A stretch of DNA of 49,438 nucleotides from Prosthecobacter sp. (lineage in GTDB: Bacteria; Verrucomicrobiota; Verrucomicrobiia; Verrucomicrobiales; Verrucomicrobiaceae), in assembly GCA_021733925.1 (NCBI GenBank), contig JAIPJY010000052.1:1-49438 (forward strand), in the 5' to 3' direction. Shown here piece by piece: positions 24,201-31,496 of the stretch (positions are counted from its first letter, which is position 1; the number at the start of each line of letters is the position of its first letter). The notes below the pieces were generated by a model. It was not told the origin of the DNA. It saw only the letters and a program-made list of their open reading frames with translations, and did no database searches. Both the position numbers and the translations under genes were made by a program.

Positions 24201-24542
24201 GTCGCCATCGGTGTCTGCGAGGATTTTGATCGCGTCGCGGCTGTCTTTGACGCGCGTGCCCTTCTCGTCAGACCAGCGGCTTTTGTCGGCGGCGTAGGGA
24301 TACTCAACCGTCGATGACACCCAGAGGCGGCCCCGCGCATCGAAAGCCATGTTGATGGGCTTGTTGATCATCGGCTCGCTGGCGAAGAGCTGCACGGTGA
24401 AACCCGGCGGCACGTGCAGCCCTGTGCGCTCCTGCTCCGGGGTCAGTGCGTCGGTCTCACGCACGAGGCGCATTTTATCCTCGACGGCATGAAGGCTGGC
24501 GGACAGGGTGCATGCGGTGACGAGGCAGCGGAGGAATGACAT
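21273..24542 (-). CDS. PVC-type CxxCH membrane-bound dehydrogenase-like protein
   Basis: 1089 residues with signal peptide. The amino half is a beta-propeller of the type annotated as membrane-bound dehydrogenase in planctomycetes and verrucomicrobia (GLHVPPGFTVQLFASEPMINKPINMAFDARGRLWVSSTVEYP; many DTDGDGKADK turns). The middle is HEAT-like/unassigned. The carboxyl end is a cytochrome-c domain with heme site CAVCH (in TNCAVCHQIRGAGGLIGPQL). It probably oxidises a sugar or alcohol in the periplasm and passes electrons to the heme. The bases around 22530-23350 look less GC-rich than the flanks. Confidence 0.9.
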   Translation of the reverse strand: MSFLRCLVTACTLSASLHAVEDKMRLVRETDALTPEQERTGLHVPPGFTVQLFASEPMINKPINMAFDARGRLWVSSTVEYPYAADKSRWSDEKGTRVKDSRDAIKILADTDGDGKADKVTDFADGLNIPTGVLPWHKPEHKAGCIAWSIPNIWYFADTDGDDKADHREILFGPLGYEKDTHGMCSSFRLGLDGWVYATHGFNNTSHFKAKDGSTLDLHSGNVFRFRPDGSRVEKWTSGQVNPFGLCWDRFGNLYSADCHSSPIYQHIRGACYPSFGKPDDGLGFAPVMCEHSHGSTGICGIVYLDGGVWGPEWDDHTLVGNCVTSNVNHDKVTFNGATPKANEQPDFITSDDPWFRPVDLQLGPDNALYIADFYNKIIGHYEVPLDHPGRDKERGRIWRVVKDDHAKSLTDCQLEKLSYKELAQQLESPNLGRRYLAGELISQRGEAAFEEVVSVIPQSSPKTPLTPGMSLRMAHGLWIGARFGKAGASQFKRIESLDLFNSAHCYKVLSAFRDQTAVPGYFAHALPEFDHVTIPGVSSHVTVTSRVVGETTEFNVTNGKAVETRDSAENRKAKIECLGASEDPGAVQELQSLLSRGTRKNDPTITLTTKIALRRALSLPGNFKALPPDATGAAEVVLATPNAEASAWLWRMETLDSKGSMARPLILGHVARYGDPELLKSALSKEHQESATKSLSTQLEMIQALHNGLSERGAPANPELLQWAQELATQLLDSTSKQPAPSWATLGDAKWSLQTRNCADGTNAQVLQSMAKGGGDEEKLTGVLKSKSFAAPAKLALWINGHRGSPAAKAHDKNLVRVVDAQSGATLASVFPPRNDVCQRVGLDLAKHADKSVRLEIVDGDDGKSYAWLGVTRIEPAVVSVNEFQNEDSTRGALKTLAMLLQHTAPAALREKLVAYLPPRPAPPPLPVSPEQRKQLDALIASRAAAFAEAKPDVAAGKTVFTTNCAVCHQIRGAGGLIGPQLDGIGARGAERLSEDILDPNRNVDAHFHLHTLTLKDGSALSGFLKGEAGQVLILADAAGQEHRVSKNDLAKDVTTPMSLMPPVFGLTLDEATFINLLGYLMNEKAGK

Positions 24543-24574
24543 TCAGCCATTACAGCGCAGACCGCTGTCTTCAT

Positions 24575-25018
24575 TCAAGCCGCGTTTCGTGTTTCAATGG
24601 AACAGGCCCCATTGTCACAAGTCGTCTCAGTGATCTGAGCCCGCAGCGCGTCATCGCTGCGCAGGCGCAGCAGGTGGGAGAGGCCGATGCGGTTGCTGGA
24701 GATCCAATGCACCACCCGCCGGGCGATCTGCTGCATCGCCGGGCTCGCGAGTCGCAGGGACCACTCGCGATACTCGCGCAGCGCCCACAGGCATGTCACC
24801 CATGCGCCCGCGCCCTGCCAGAGCGAGCCATCATCTCCCATGACGACGATTTCCTGATCGGCACGAAGGTTGGGCAGATCCGGACAGCGCTGGAGTGCCT
24901 GATCCGAATCGTAAGGCAGAAATTCCAGCCGCACATAGGCGGCCTGTTCGAGCATCCAGCGCCGGAAGCGCGAGCACAGGCCGCAGCGGGCATCGTAGAA
25001 GATGGTGAGGGTGTTCAT
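24575..25018 (-). CDS. DCC-family thiol-disulfide oxidoreductase-like protein
   Basis: 147 residues. The name-giving motif is DARCGLCSRF (residues about 9-18) and the thioredoxin-like start MNTLTIFYDARCGLC follows the DUF393 (DCC) pattern. The two Cys could form a redox disulfide. Members are often near lipid and membrane genes. It is the last gene of the lipid operon, 2 bases after the preceding stop. Function within the operon is unknown. Confidence 0.85.
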   Translation of the reverse strand: MNTLTIFYDARCGLCSRFRRWMLEQAAYVRLEFLPYDSDQALQRCPDLPNLRADQEIVVMGDDGSLWQGAGAWVTCLWALREYREWSLRLASPAMQQIARRVVHWISSNRIGLSHLLRLRSDDALRAQITETTCDNGACSIETRNAA

Positions 25019-25020
25019 GG

Positions 25021-25470
25021 CTAATTCAGCATTGGTTCTCGATCACGTGACCTCATGTAGGCCGCCACCATTCCTGTGACGCCAGGACTGCTCAGCAGGA
25101 AGAAGGCTTGCCAAGTGAAAAGTTCAGAACCGTTGGTTGTTGAACCATCGCGCAAAAAGGCACTCCCCCAGATGATGACCATCACACTGCTCCCGGCCAA
25201 GAATCCAAAAATCGAAGCGGGCCAGGGCCTGCGCAGCTTGGAATGATCGGGTATCAGCAGATCCACAGGCAGGAAGATCACGAGCCATGCCGCAAGTATC
25301 ACGACGCCTGTGGCCGCGCCAAGGTAGAGCACCTTCATGGCATCCTGAATCCGAATTTCGTCGAAAGGAACCTCGGTAAGCATTCCCACCCAACAGACGA
25401 TGTTCCAGGCAATCCAGCCACACAACATCGCGAGGAATGACAGCTTCAATTTGCGCATAAACGTATTCAC
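25021..25470 (-). CDS. Small membrane protein of the lipid operon
   Basis: 149 residues with four membrane segments (LSFLAMLCGWIAWNIVCWVGML, VLYLGAATGVVILAAWLVIFL, ASIFGFLAGSSVMVIIWGSAFL and the last near WQAFFLLSSPGVTGMVAAY). It starts with GTG at 25470, overlapping the upstream stop (GTGA), or at ATG 25458. Not recognised. The bases are less GC-rich than those of its neighbours. Confidence 0.7.
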   Translation of the reverse strand: MNTFMRKLKLSFLAMLCGWIAWNIVCWVGMLTEVPFDEIRIQDAMKVLYLGAATGVVILAAWLVIFLPVDLLIPDHSKLRRPWPASIFGFLAGSSVMVIIWGSAFLRDGSTTNGSELFTWQAFFLLSSPGVTGMVAAYMRSRDREPMLN

Positions 25471-25883
25471 AGCGTGTCGAGAATATCATGCGCTTTACTG
25501 ACGCGATGCATCGGTGGCACCGGCGGTGGAAGGTTGGCCAGTGTGGCGCGTCGGCGCATGCGGGTGAAGACGTAGAGGTTGAAGAAGTGCATGCCGCCGA
25601 GCATGAGCAGCACGACGCCCATCTTGCCGCTGAGCAGCTCAAAGACGCCGCGTGCGCCGGTGGTTTCCTCCGTGCTTTTCAAATACAGCGAGACGAAGCC
25701 GATGTTCATGAGGTAGAAGCCGACGACGAGCAGGTGATTGACGCTGTCGGCGAGATCCGTGTTCCCGTTGAAGCAATCGACGAGGAAGATGCGGCCGTTT
25801 TTGTGCAGGGTGCGCGCCACCCAGACCGTCATGCTGACGGCAAGGATGAGGTAGAGGCTGTAGCTGATGACGGTTTCGTTCAT
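25467..25883 (-). CDS. Small membrane protein of the lipid operon
   Basis: 138 residues from ATG 25883; the open frame extends upstream but into the previous gene's frame. Three or four hydrophobic segments (VISYSLYLILAVSMTVWVART, NHLLVVGFYLMNIGFVSLYL, MGVVLLMLGGMHFFNLYVFTR) and a basic carboxyl end with Pro-rich LPPPVPP. Not recognised. It overlaps the next gene's GTG by 4 bases. Confidence 0.72.
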   Translation of the reverse strand: MNETVISYSLYLILAVSMTVWVARTLHKNGRIFLVDCFNGNTDLADSVNHLLVVGFYLMNIGFVSLYLKSTEETTGARGVFELLSGKMGVVLLMLGGMHFFNLYVFTRMRRRATLANLPPPVPPMHRVSKAHDILDTL

Positions 25884-25923
25884 ATGGGTGTGTGGTTTGG
25901 GTTTGTGTTGAGGGGAAAAGTTT

Positions 25924-26334
25924 TCAGCGAGGAGCCAGTGCCGCGAAGGCATAGACCGCGGCCTGAGCGATGAAGGCTGCTGTGAGCGTGTGGTAGCCGA
26001 TCTTGCGTGCCGCGCTGGTGAGGAACTCGCGCGCGTCGAAGATGAAGAACTGCACGAAGAGCCGTGCCGACCAAAAGACTGCGATGAAGGCCGCCAGCGA
26101 ACGTGCCACGGGCTCGCCTGCAGCCATGGCCTGGGCATGCAAAAGTGTGAGTGTACCCAGACCGGCGATGGTGAGCACAATGAACGCGCCATAGACCCAG
26201 AACAGCGTACGCAGGAAAGGAGGCAGCGCGGCGAGGTGCTTGTCCCACTGCAGCGCCTTCGGCACCATGAAGCTGGCGATCAGGATGCCAAAGTGTCCAA
26301 GACCGGCGAGAATGAGTAGTGTTGTGTGGTTCAT
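25924..26334 (-). CDS. Small membrane protein of the lipid operon
   Basis: 136 residues from ATG 26334, overlapping the acyltransferase stop by ATGA. Four membrane segments are clear (LLILAGLGHFGILIASFMVP, FLRTLFWVYGAFIVLTIAGLGTL, AAFIAVFWSARLFVQFFIF and TAAFIAQAAVYAFAALAP). Not recognised. The coupling to the wax-synthase-like gene suggests a helper or partner role in the same membrane process. Confidence 0.75.
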   Translation of the reverse strand: MNHTTLLILAGLGHFGILIASFMVPKALQWDKHLAALPPFLRTLFWVYGAFIVLTIAGLGTLTLLHAQAMAAGEPVARSLAAFIAVFWSARLFVQFFIFDAREFLTSAARKIGYHTLTAAFIAQAAVYAFAALAPR

Positions 26335-27128
26335 GGCAGGGCTCCGATGGCTTTCAAAAAGGGCAGCATCACTTGGTGGATGAAGGGCGGGTGAAACAGC
26401 AGGCCTGCTGGCACGATGAGGAAGGCGAGGGTCCACACCCGGCAGATCCAACCCTCTCTCAGGTGAAGGCGGCGGCTCAGGTCCATGCCGAGCGCCTGCA
26501 GGAGGAAGTAGGCCATGGGACCACCCCAGCCCGCCCCTGCAGGCAGCGAGATCACCGCTTCATGCAGCAGGCCCGAGAACAGGAAGACAAGCCAATGGGC
26601 AGGTCTCACACCCCAGCGCATGGCCATGGGCCGAAAGACGAGCAGGTTCATCCCATCGCGAAAGGCGGTGTTCCACCTGCGTCCCCAGAAGTCGGCCAGC
26701 GAGCCAGCCGCGATGGGGTTCTTCATCAGCGGCTCGACAGCACGGCCGCGTTGCATCCAAAAAGCGGTGACGAGGTGAAAGCTGCCGAAGTGCAGCACGA
26801 AGATGAGACCCACCATTGCGACCCACGCAGCCAGCATCGGCACTTGGGCCAGATGCCAAGCCAGCCCCCAGAGCAGCCCGGCTCCGAAGATGAGATTCAC
26901 CATCCCAGCGAGTGCGAGACGGAGCGCGGCCGCGTGGGGGGCCACGCTCCTGCGGTGGAAATTGGTGAAGCTGAACGTCGGGCACAGCAGCAACCAAGCC
27001 GCGATTTCTGCAGCCGGTGCGGCCACCTTCGCTTTCCACAGAATCACCCCCTTGAAGCTGAAATAACAGCCTGCCGCCAGAAGCCACATGAGCAGCCATG
27101 GAGGGCAGTGGATAGAGGTTTCGTTCAT
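26331..27128 (-). CDS. MBOAT / wax-synthase-like acyltransferase
   Basis: 265 residues, many membrane segments. The signature is FWGRRWNTAFRDGMNLLVF (about 167-185) and then FLFSGLLHEAVISLPAG (about 200-216), with the conserved His expected at the catalytic position of the wax-synthase-type MBOAT group (PF13813). These enzymes move an acyl chain to a lipid alcohol or similar acceptor. It overlaps both neighbours by ATGA: desaturase upstream, small membrane protein downstream. The acceptor is unknown. Confidence 0.82.
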   Translation of the reverse strand: MNETSIHCPPWLLMWLLAAGCYFSFKGVILWKAKVAAPAAEIAAWLLLCPTFSFTNFHRRSVAPHAAALRLALAGMVNLIFGAGLLWGLAWHLAQVPMLAAWVAMVGLIFVLHFGSFHLVTAFWMQRGRAVEPLMKNPIAAGSLADFWGRRWNTAFRDGMNLLVFRPMAMRWGVRPAHWLVFLFSGLLHEAVISLPAGAGWGGPMAYFLLQALGMDLSRRLHLREGWICRVWTLAFLIVPAGLLFHPPFIHQVMLPFLKAIGALP

Positions 27129-28045
27129 AATCCAGGCGTCTTGAGAGGAATAAGCTCAGGCCGTTCCGGCATGTCGGCGGGCAGCTTCACCTGAGTGATC
27201 AGGCCGAAGAAATTCAGTGCTCTCAGCGCCCACCAGCCGGGATCTGGCTGGGCCTGTGTCAGTCCCAATCGTGCAGAGTCGGGAAAGGCGTGGTGATTGT
27301 TGTGCCAGCATTCTCCCATCGTGATCAGCCCGAGGTGAGGGATGTTGTAGCCCTGCACGGCATGCCCTTGCAGATGCCAGTCACGCTGGCCGGTGTTGTG
27401 CGCGAAGTAGCCAATGAGCCAGTGCCCGATCAGCGAAACCACAATGCGCACCGAGATGCCCCAAACGACCCAGCCAATGCCACCGAGCAGATAAAACAGC
27501 ACGGCATACGGCAGTTGCTGCAGCATCCAGGTACGTTCCAGCACTTGGTAGAAGCGATCCTCGCGCACCTCACGCTCGATCTCAAACTGCGGCGGATGTT
27601 TCAAGTTCAGACGGCAGTGAAGCTGCCAAAGCGCATCACGCCAGATGGGCCGTTGGTCGATGAAGAATGGATGACAGGCCGGATGCCGCTGCGCCCAGTC
27701 GCGGATGTCATGCAGATAGAGCATGGCAAAGGGGCCGCCCATGCCAACCACCGTCCCGAGATGCACCAGCGCATGCTCCAGCCAGCGCGGACAGTTGAAG
27801 CTGCGGTGAATCAGCAGGCGATGCAGACCCACCGTGTGGCCAAGGCACAGGGTGATCACCGTGAAGCCGCCTGACAGCAGCACCGCCCCCGTGCTGATGG
27901 TTAGCCAACCACCAACAACCGCGATGACCAGATGCGTGGTGAACCACAGCGACTTCACCGGACTCCAGATGATCTCGCCTTCGAGCGGATTCGTCTCATC
28001 ACAGACCGGGCGCATGCGGCGGACTTGGAGAGGCGCGGTGTTCAT
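27125..28045 (-). CDS. Fatty acid desaturase (acyl-CoA delta-9 type)
   Basis: 306 residues from ATG 28045; the frame upstream lacks family similarity. Diiron membrane desaturase: the first His box is GHTVGLHRLLIHRSF, the middle is HDIRDWAQRHPACHPFF and the third is ECWHNNHHAFP. Membrane helices lie before, between and after these boxes. It introduces a cis double bond into an acyl chain. It is the first structural gene of the operon, 56 bases after a GbsR/MarR-like regulator gene, and is coupled to the acyltransferase by ATGA overlap. Confidence 0.92.
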   Translation of the reverse strand: MNTAPLQVRRMRPVCDETNPLEGEIIWSPVKSLWFTTHLVIAVVGGWLTISTGAVLLSGGFTVITLCLGHTVGLHRLLIHRSFNCPRWLEHALVHLGTVVGMGGPFAMLYLHDIRDWAQRHPACHPFFIDQRPIWRDALWQLHCRLNLKHPPQFEIEREVREDRFYQVLERTWMLQQLPYAVLFYLLGGIGWVVWGISVRIVVSLIGHWLIGYFAHNTGQRDWHLQGHAVQGYNIPHLGLITMGECWHNNHHAFPDSARLGLTQAQPDPGWWALRALNFFGLITQVKLPADMPERPELIPLKTPGL

Positions 28046-28059
28046 TGTGGCGGTATATT

Positions 28060-28071
28060 CTGAATTTTCAG
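28060..28071. promoter_or_regulatory. Possible operator before the desaturase gene
   Basis: The palindrome CTGAATTTTCAG lies 14 bases upstream of the desaturase ATG. Its ACTGAAA half also appears upstream of the regulator gene (28637-28643). An inferred site for the adjacent GbsR/MarR-like protein; not proven. Confidence 0.35.
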
Positions 28072-28101
28072 TTATTTGTGAAACATATAAGCATGAAAAA
28101 A

Positions 28102-28623
28102 TCAGCCGAGAAGGCGCATGGCCCATTGCAGGGCGGAGGCGTGCTTCATGGAGATCACGGTGTCGGCGACTTTGACGCCAAAGCTGAGGAATTCGTCGAG
28201 GTCCTGCATTTGCTGGTGGAAATCCTTGCCCGGCCCTGCGGCTTCGTCCTTGGTGCGGGCGGCGCAGTCGCGCAGGAGGTGGATGGCGGGCTCGATTTCA
28301 CGGCGTTTGCGCTCTTTCGAGATGGTGATGAAGATCTTCCACACATCTTTCTCAGCCTCGAAGTACTCCTTGCGGTCGCCCTTCTTGGTGATGATGCGCA
28401 CGAGGCTCCAGCCGACGAGGTCCTTCAAATTGGTGTGCGCATTGCCACGGCTGATCTCCAGCCGCTCCATGACATCGTCCGTGCACATCGGCTCCGGGGC
28501 GGTCATGAGCAGGGCGTGAATCTGGGCCATCGTGCGGGGGATGCCCCACTGCGTACCGAGCGAACCCCACTGGACCACGAATTCCTCGCGGGCTTTTTCC
28601 CATTCTGGTAGTTCTTTGCTCAC
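28102..28623 (-). CDS. GbsR/MarR-family transcriptional regulator
   Basis: 173 residues starting with GTG 28623. The winged-helix core is GIPRTMAQIHALLMTAPEPMCTDDVMERLEISRGNAHTNLKDLVGWSLV, typical of the GbsR subgroup; the C-terminal half is a long alpha-helical dimer/ligand region. It lies on the same strand 56 bases ahead of the desaturase and so is probably its regulator and, via the inverted repeat upstream of its own start, self-regulated. The ligand is unknown; an acyl compound would fit the context. Confidence 0.87.
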   Translation of the reverse strand: MSKELPEWEKAREEFVVQWGSLGTQWGIPRTMAQIHALLMTAPEPMCTDDVMERLEISRGNAHTNLKDLVGWSLVRIITKKGDRKEYFEAEKDVWKIFITISKERKRREIEPAIHLLRDCAARTKDEAAGPGKDFHQQMQDLDEFLSFGVKVADTVISMKHASALQWAMRLLG

Positions 28624-28624
28624 G

Positions 28625-28653
28625 CTTTCATTAAAAACTGAAAGTAATGAAAG
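28625..28653. promoter_or_regulatory. Inverted repeat upstream of the regulator start
   Basis: CTTTCATTA (28625-28633) and TAATGAAAG (28645-28653) are perfect inverted 9-mers around an 11-base spacer, immediately upstream of the GTG start. Fits a dimeric autoregulator site. Confidence 0.45.
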
Positions 28654-28757
28654 GCAAGTGGCGAGTTGCGTTTATTTTTGCCGCCGAGATGCCGGACAAG
28701 CGCTGGCGATGTTGTGTCTAATTCGGCAAGAGTGTCGGCTGGCGGTAGCGCTGGGCT

Positions 28758-28776
28758 CCTCTCGCGGAGCGAGAGG
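28758..28776. terminator. Hairpin downstream of pdxH
   Basis: CCTCTCGC, loop GGA, GCGAGAGG: an 8-bp stem about 10-28 bases beyond the pdxH stop, with no T-run. It could be a REP-like palindrome or an mRNA end hairpin. Confidence 0.4.
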
Positions 28777-28785
28777 GCTACTGTA

Positions 28786-29439
28786 CTACGGGCTCAGGCG
28801 CACTTTGACCCAAGCGCCGTTTTCTTTGCGGTAGCGGATGCGGTCGTGCAGACGGCTCACGCGGCCCTGCCAGAACTCGATTTCGTCTGCCTGCAGTGTG
28901 TAGCCGCCCCAGTGAGGCGGGCAGGGGACCTGGCCTTCGGGATACTGCGCCTTGAGTTCGACATCGCGCTGCTCCAGCCATTCACGGCCTGAGATCACCA
29001 CGCTCTGATCGGACACCCAGGCGCCGATTTGATGCCCGTAGGGACGGCTGGCGAAGTATTTCTCTGCATCGGCACGGTCGAGCTTGGAGATGGAACCGCG
29101 CAGACACACCTGATGATGCCGGTCCGTCCACAGAAAGCAGGCGGCGGCACGTGCATCGGCGGCAATCTCGTGGCCCTTCCGGCTTTCGTAGTTCGTGTAG
29201 AAATGAAAGCCACGCTCGTCGATGCCCTTGAGCAGCACCGTGCGGACGGTCGGCGTGCCATCGAGGCCGTTGGTGGCCAGGCTCATCGCATTCGGCTCCG
29301 GCAGCTTGTGCGCGAGGGCGTCGCTGATCCATTGCGTGAAGAGCTCCACGGGGTCGGCCGGGGCGCTGTGTTCATCGAGTTCGCCCTGGTCGTAGCTCAC
29401 GCGCAGGTCAGGCAGGTTCGGTTTGTCAGTCGGGTTCAT
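28786..29439 (-). CDS. pdxH: Pyridoxamine/pyridoxine 5'-phosphate oxidase
   Basis: 217 residues from ATG 29439, standard length. It oxidises PNP/PMP to pyridoxal phosphate using FMN. Family landmarks: NAMSLATNGLDGTPTVRTVLLKGIDERGFHFYTNYESRKG (FMN-binding region), RGSISKLDRADAEKYFASRP, and the carboxyl signature EFWQGRVSRLHDRIRYRK. Single gene; it diverges from hpt, 72 bases apart. Confidence 0.96.
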   Translation of the reverse strand: MNPTDKPNLPDLRVSYDQGELDEHSAPADPVELFTQWISDALAHKLPEPNAMSLATNGLDGTPTVRTVLLKGIDERGFHFYTNYESRKGHEIAADARAAACFLWTDRHHQVCLRGSISKLDRADAEKYFASRPYGHQIGAWVSDQSVVISGREWLEQRDVELKAQYPEGQVPCPPHWGGYTLQADEIEFWQGRVSRLHDRIRYRKENGAWVKVRLSP

Positions 29440-29511
29440 GCAGGTTACAAGAAACGCGTGGCGAGCGGCCTGCGCTACGCCAGCTTTGGCCTTTACGCAT
29501 ACTTTTGTTCC

Positions 29512-30069
29512 ATGCCCTCCTCCGTCACCGGCGTCATCCAAGATCTCGAACGCATCCTGCTCACTCCCGCGCAAATTAGCGCCCGGGTGGACGCCATGGC
29601 TGCGAGGTTAAATGCGGAACTCGCAGGCAAAGTCGTCACCGTCGTGGCGCTCATGGACGGCGGCCTCTTCTTCGTGGCCGATCTGCTCCGCAAACTCGAA
29701 CTGCCTGTGCGCCTCTACACGCTGAGCGCCAGCAGTTATCAGGGAGGCACCGCCACCACCGGCGAGGTGACGGTGAACTGGCCTGCCAGCCTCGATTTGC
29801 GCGATCAGGACGTGCTACTGCTGGATGACATCCTCGATACCGGCCTCACGCTCAGCGCCATTTGCGAGCGCATCCTCGCGCAACAGCCCGCCACGCTGCG
29901 CGCATGCGTCCTGCTCAGCAAACGCCGCCCGCGACTGCGTGAGGTGCCGCTGGATGATGCCGGCTTTGAGATCGACGACGAATTCGTGGTCGGCTACGGC
30001 ATGGATTACATGGGCCGCTTTCGCAATCTGCCGTGCATCGGCATCCTCAACCCAAACTCGCCGTCATGA
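29512..30069 (+). CDS. hpt: Hypoxanthine phosphoribosyltransferase
   Basis: 185 residues from ATG 29512; the upstream part of the frame is antisense to pdxH. Type I PRTase: PRPP loop LLLDDILDTGLTL (about 102-114), MDGGLFFVADLLRKL near the amino end and the purine-contact region DDEFVVGYGMDY. Salvages hypoxanthine/guanine to nucleotides in the cytoplasm. It overlaps the MoaD-like gene by ATGA. Confidence 0.94.
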   Translation: MPSSVTGVIQDLERILLTPAQISARVDAMAARLNAELAGKVVTVVALMDGGLFFVADLLRKLELPVRLYTLSASSYQGGTATTGEVTVNWPASLDLRDQDVLLLDDILDTGLTLSAICERILAQQPATLRACVLLSKRRPRLREVPLDDAGFEIDDEFVVGYGMDYMGRFRNLPCIGILNPNSPS

Positions 30070-30311
30070 AACTGCGCGTGCTCTTCTTCTCCGTCCTGCG
30101 CGACATCACCGGCACGGACGAAATCACTCTCGAAGTGCCTGCCGGTGCCACGATGGGCGACTTGCTCGATCAGATCGAAACCCGCTGGCCCAAGCTGCGC
30201 GACTGGCAGAACAGCCTCCTCCTGGCCCTGGACCAAACCTACGTGAAGCGCGATGAGCCGCTGCACGACGGCGGCGAAGTCGCCATCATGCCGCCGGTGC
30301 AGGGGGGGTAG
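30066..30311 (+). CDS. MoaD/ThiS-family sulfur-carrier protein
   Basis: 81 residues from ATG 30066. The ubiquitin-like fold is suggested by MKLRVLFFSVLRDITGTDEITLEVPAGATMGDLLDQIETRWP and the carboxyl end PPVQGG carries the diglycine used for adenylation and thiocarboxylation. This is the pattern of the small molybdopterin synthase subunit. No MoaE or MoeB is next to it; instead it overlaps hpt by 4 bases. ThiS-like roles are an alternative. Confidence 0.85.
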   Translation: MKLRVLFFSVLRDITGTDEITLEVPAGATMGDLLDQIETRWPKLRDWQNSLLLALDQTYVKRDEPLHDGGEVAIMPPVQGG

Positions 30312-30314
30312 GGT

Positions 30315-31496
30315 TCACGCATGGCGCGTGGTCACGAGATCTGCCTGCGCAGCCCAAAGGGCGATGTCCTCCTTCTTGATCGCGGCGGCCATGAGCGCGG
30401 GGAATTTGTCCGGCGTGCAGGCAAAGCTGGGAACACCGAGCAGGCTCATCCTGGCGGCGAGCTGCTGGTCATAGCAGGGGGCACCTTCGTCGCTGAGTGC
30501 CAACAAGGTGATGAATTGGACGCCGCTTTGCACCAGCTCGTTGGTTCGCTGGAGGAGATTCTTTTCCACACCGCCTTCGATGAGGTCGGAGATCAGCACG
30601 AGGATGGTGTTGGTCGGATCCGTGATGAGACTCTGGCAGTAACCGACGGCTTTGTTGATGTCGGTGCCGCCGCCAAGCTGGGTGCCAAAGAGCAATTCCA
30701 CGGGGTCATCGAGCTTCTCCGTCAGATCGACCACGGCTGTGTCGAAGACCACGAGCTGCGTCTTCACGGCGGGCAGGGAGGCCATCACGGCACCGAAGAT
30801 GCTCGAATACACGACGCTGGCGGCCATCGAACCGCTCTGATCGATGCAGAGGATGATGTTCCTCTGGGTTTTCTGCGCCTTGCGGCCGTAGCCAATCAAG
30901 GTCTCCGGCACCACCGTCTGGTAGTCCTTTTGGTAATGGCGCAAATTGGCGCGGATGGTGCGGTTCCAGTCGATTTCGGCCAGTCGTGGCCTGCGATTGC
31001 GCACGGCACGGTTCAGCGCACCGGTCACCGCCGTGCGCATGGGCTCGGCAAGTTTGCGCATGAGTTCTTCCACCACCTTGCGCACGACCATGCGGGCGGT
31101 CTCCTTCGTCTTGGCGGGAATGACGCCGGAGAGTGAAATCAAACTCGCCACGAGGTGCACATCCGGCTGCACGGCCTCCAGCATCTCCGGCTGCAGCAGC
31201 ATTTCGCGCATGCCGAGGCGGTCCAGCGCATCCTGCTGCATCACCTGCACGACGCTGGCGGGGAAGTATTTGCGGATGTCGCCCAGCCAGCGTGCCACGC
31301 GCGGCGCGGACTTTTCGGTTCCGCCACGCCGGGGGCCCTTCATGCCGCCGGGTCCATCAGGCTCATAGAGTGCGCCGAGCGCCTGGTCGATCTCGATGTC
31401 TTCGCCGCTCAGACCACAGCAGGATTCATTCGCTTCGCCGCCGAGGGCGAGGCGCCAGCGGCGCTGACGTTCGGTGTCTGTGCGTGACGTGCTCAT
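30315..31496 (-). CDS. VWA-domain protein of the MoxR/SWIM cluster (YehP-like)
   Basis: 393 residues. The amino half is helical; the carboxyl half is a von Willebrand A domain with a complete metal-ion site: DQSGS (about 219-223), Thr in GGGTDIN (about 278) and Asp in LISDLIEGG (about 304). VWA proteins of this kind work with MoxR ATPases. Length and order match E. coli YehP as I recall it. Last gene of the cluster; its start overlaps the DUF5682 stop by ATGA. Confidence 0.88.
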   Translation of the reverse strand: MSTSRTDTERQRRWRLALGGEANESCCGLSGEDIEIDQALGALYEPDGPGGMKGPRRGGTEKSAPRVARWLGDIRKYFPASVVQVMQQDALDRLGMREMLLQPEMLEAVQPDVHLVASLISLSGVIPAKTKETARMVVRKVVEELMRKLAEPMRTAVTGALNRAVRNRRPRLAEIDWNRTIRANLRHYQKDYQTVVPETLIGYGRKAQKTQRNIILCIDQSGSMAASVVYSSIFGAVMASLPAVKTQLVVFDTAVVDLTEKLDDPVELLFGTQLGGGTDINKAVGYCQSLITDPTNTILVLISDLIEGGVEKNLLQRTNELVQSGVQFITLLALSDEGAPCYDQQLAARMSLLGVPSFACTPDKFPALMAAAIKKEDIALWAAQADLVTTRHA

